A DNA stretch of 64,000 nt from Streptomyces sp. KL109B (GTDB lineage Bacteria; Actinomycetota; Actinomycetes; Streptomycetales; Streptomycetaceae). The stretch is from the NCBI RefSeq assembly GCF_030766935.1, contig NZ_JASERL010000002.1:868001-932000 (forward strand), written 5' to 3'. The position numbers and the translations under genes are program-made. Shown piece after piece: positions 63,647-64,000 of the stretch. Numbering within the stretch: position 1 is the stretch's first letter; each line of letters begins with the position of its first letter. Below the pieces are notes generated by a model. That model did not search any database, had not been told where the DNA came from, and saw only the letters and a list, made by a program, of their open reading frames with translations.

Positions 63647-64000
63647 GTGACCGACGCCCAAGAGACCGCAGCAGACAGTTCACTGCGCACCACCGGAGGC
63701 GCCCCTCCGGACGACGGCGGATCTTCTGCTGAAGGATCTGTTGGTTCAGTCAACGGTGCGCCCACCCCGCCCACCCCTCTCCTCGAACCGCGCGAGGGCA
63801 TCCCGCCGGTGATCGCCGACGAGGCCTCGCTCGCCGATGTCGTCGCCGCCTTCGCCTCCGGCACGGGCCCCGTCGCCGTCGACGCCGAGCGCGCGTCCGG
63901 CTACCGCTACGGGCAGCGCGCCTATCTGGTGCAGCTGCGCCGCGAGGGCGCGGGCACCGCGCTCATCGACCCGGTCGCCTGCCCTGACCTCTCCGCGCTC
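63647..64000 (+). CDS. rnd: Ribonuclease D (3' end outside window)
   Basis: GTG start at 63647, 118 codons present. An N-terminal low-complexity stretch (~45 residues) leads to EGIPPVIADEASLADVVAAFASGTGPVAVDAERASGYRYGQRAYLVQLRREGAGTALIDP, the first exonuclease motif (Asp-x-Glu) of DEDD 3'-5' RNases with tRNA-processing roles. HRDC domain would lie beyond the window. Confidence 0.88.
   Translation, partial: MTDAQETAADSSLRTTGGAPPDDGGSSAEGSVGSVNGAPTPPTPLLEPREGIPPVIADEASLADVVAAFASGTGPVAVDAERASGYRYGQRAYLVQLRREGAGTALIDPVACPDLSAL

Overview
The window is very GC-rich, has actinobacterial codon bias (long antisense shadow ORFs, GTG and TTG starts, GTGA/ATGA overlaps) and carries markers typical of Streptomyces: a bifunctional geosmin synthase, a WhiB-like protein, the sporulation regulator WhiI with a sigma-WhiG-type promoter, a TreY/TreZ trehalose pathway, and heme genes of the coproporphyrin branch (HemE, HemY/CgoX, HemQ/ChdC). 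I read it as a Streptomyces chromosome segment, mostly arm-proximal core with accessory insertions. No rRNA, tRNA, CRISPR array or recognisable insertion sequence was seen.

Layout. 1-10 kb: end of glgX, an MFS exporter, treY, a P450, an M14 peptidase, a DUF1707-FHA protein and treZ; glgX-treY-treZ form a glycogen-to-trehalose module. 10-19 kb: a kinase-fold protein that has lost catalytic residues, an M24 peptidase, a PDZ membrane protein, a LysR regulator, a glutamine-amidotransferase-like protein, a large multicopper oxidase resembling phenoxazinone synthase, and geosmin synthase. 19-25.3 kb: secreted chorismate mutase, pentapeptide-repeat protein, hydrolase-P450 pair, a secreted Scabin/pierisin-type ADP-ribosyltransferase, and a PIN/RHH toxin-antitoxin cassette wedged between a full msrB and an exact 184-bp duplicate of its 3' part. 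25-36 kb: murC, RibD-like reductase, zapE, a PhoX-like Tat protein, a leaderless binding protein, a WhiB-like protein, a NodB deacetylase, an ABC transporter and a Pth2-type hydrolase.

36-45 kb holds a NACHT-LRR ATPase (candidate defence STAND protein) followed by a DUF692/MNIO enzyme, a DUF4142 protein and a TIGR04222-type membrane protein, then a secreted S33 peptidase. 44.7-49.6 kb: hemQ, hemY, a DUF4349 lipoprotein and a CoA-disulfide-reductase-like flavoprotein. 49.7-60.5 kb is an unbroken minus-strand block: an RpiB isomerase, a DhaK-DhaL kinase, an MFS permease, an erythritol/threitol-type dehydrogenase and a DeoR regulator (predicted tetritol catabolism), then LysR, acyl-CoA dehydrogenase, CoA-transferase and an ACS-type MFS permease. 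60.6-64 kb: hemE, DUF3000, whiI and the start of ribonuclease D.

A GC-rich palindromic repeat of about 50 bp (one arm reads AAGCCCCTCCGGCGATTGA) recurs at least eight loci. It mostly sits at gene ends, but it also supplies stop codons and C-terminal residues to two genes and lies in frame inside an MFS transporter gene. The most interesting items are the MNIO cassette, the msrB/toxin-antitoxin insertion, the Scabin-like toxin, the NACHT protein and this repeat's entry into coding sequence.
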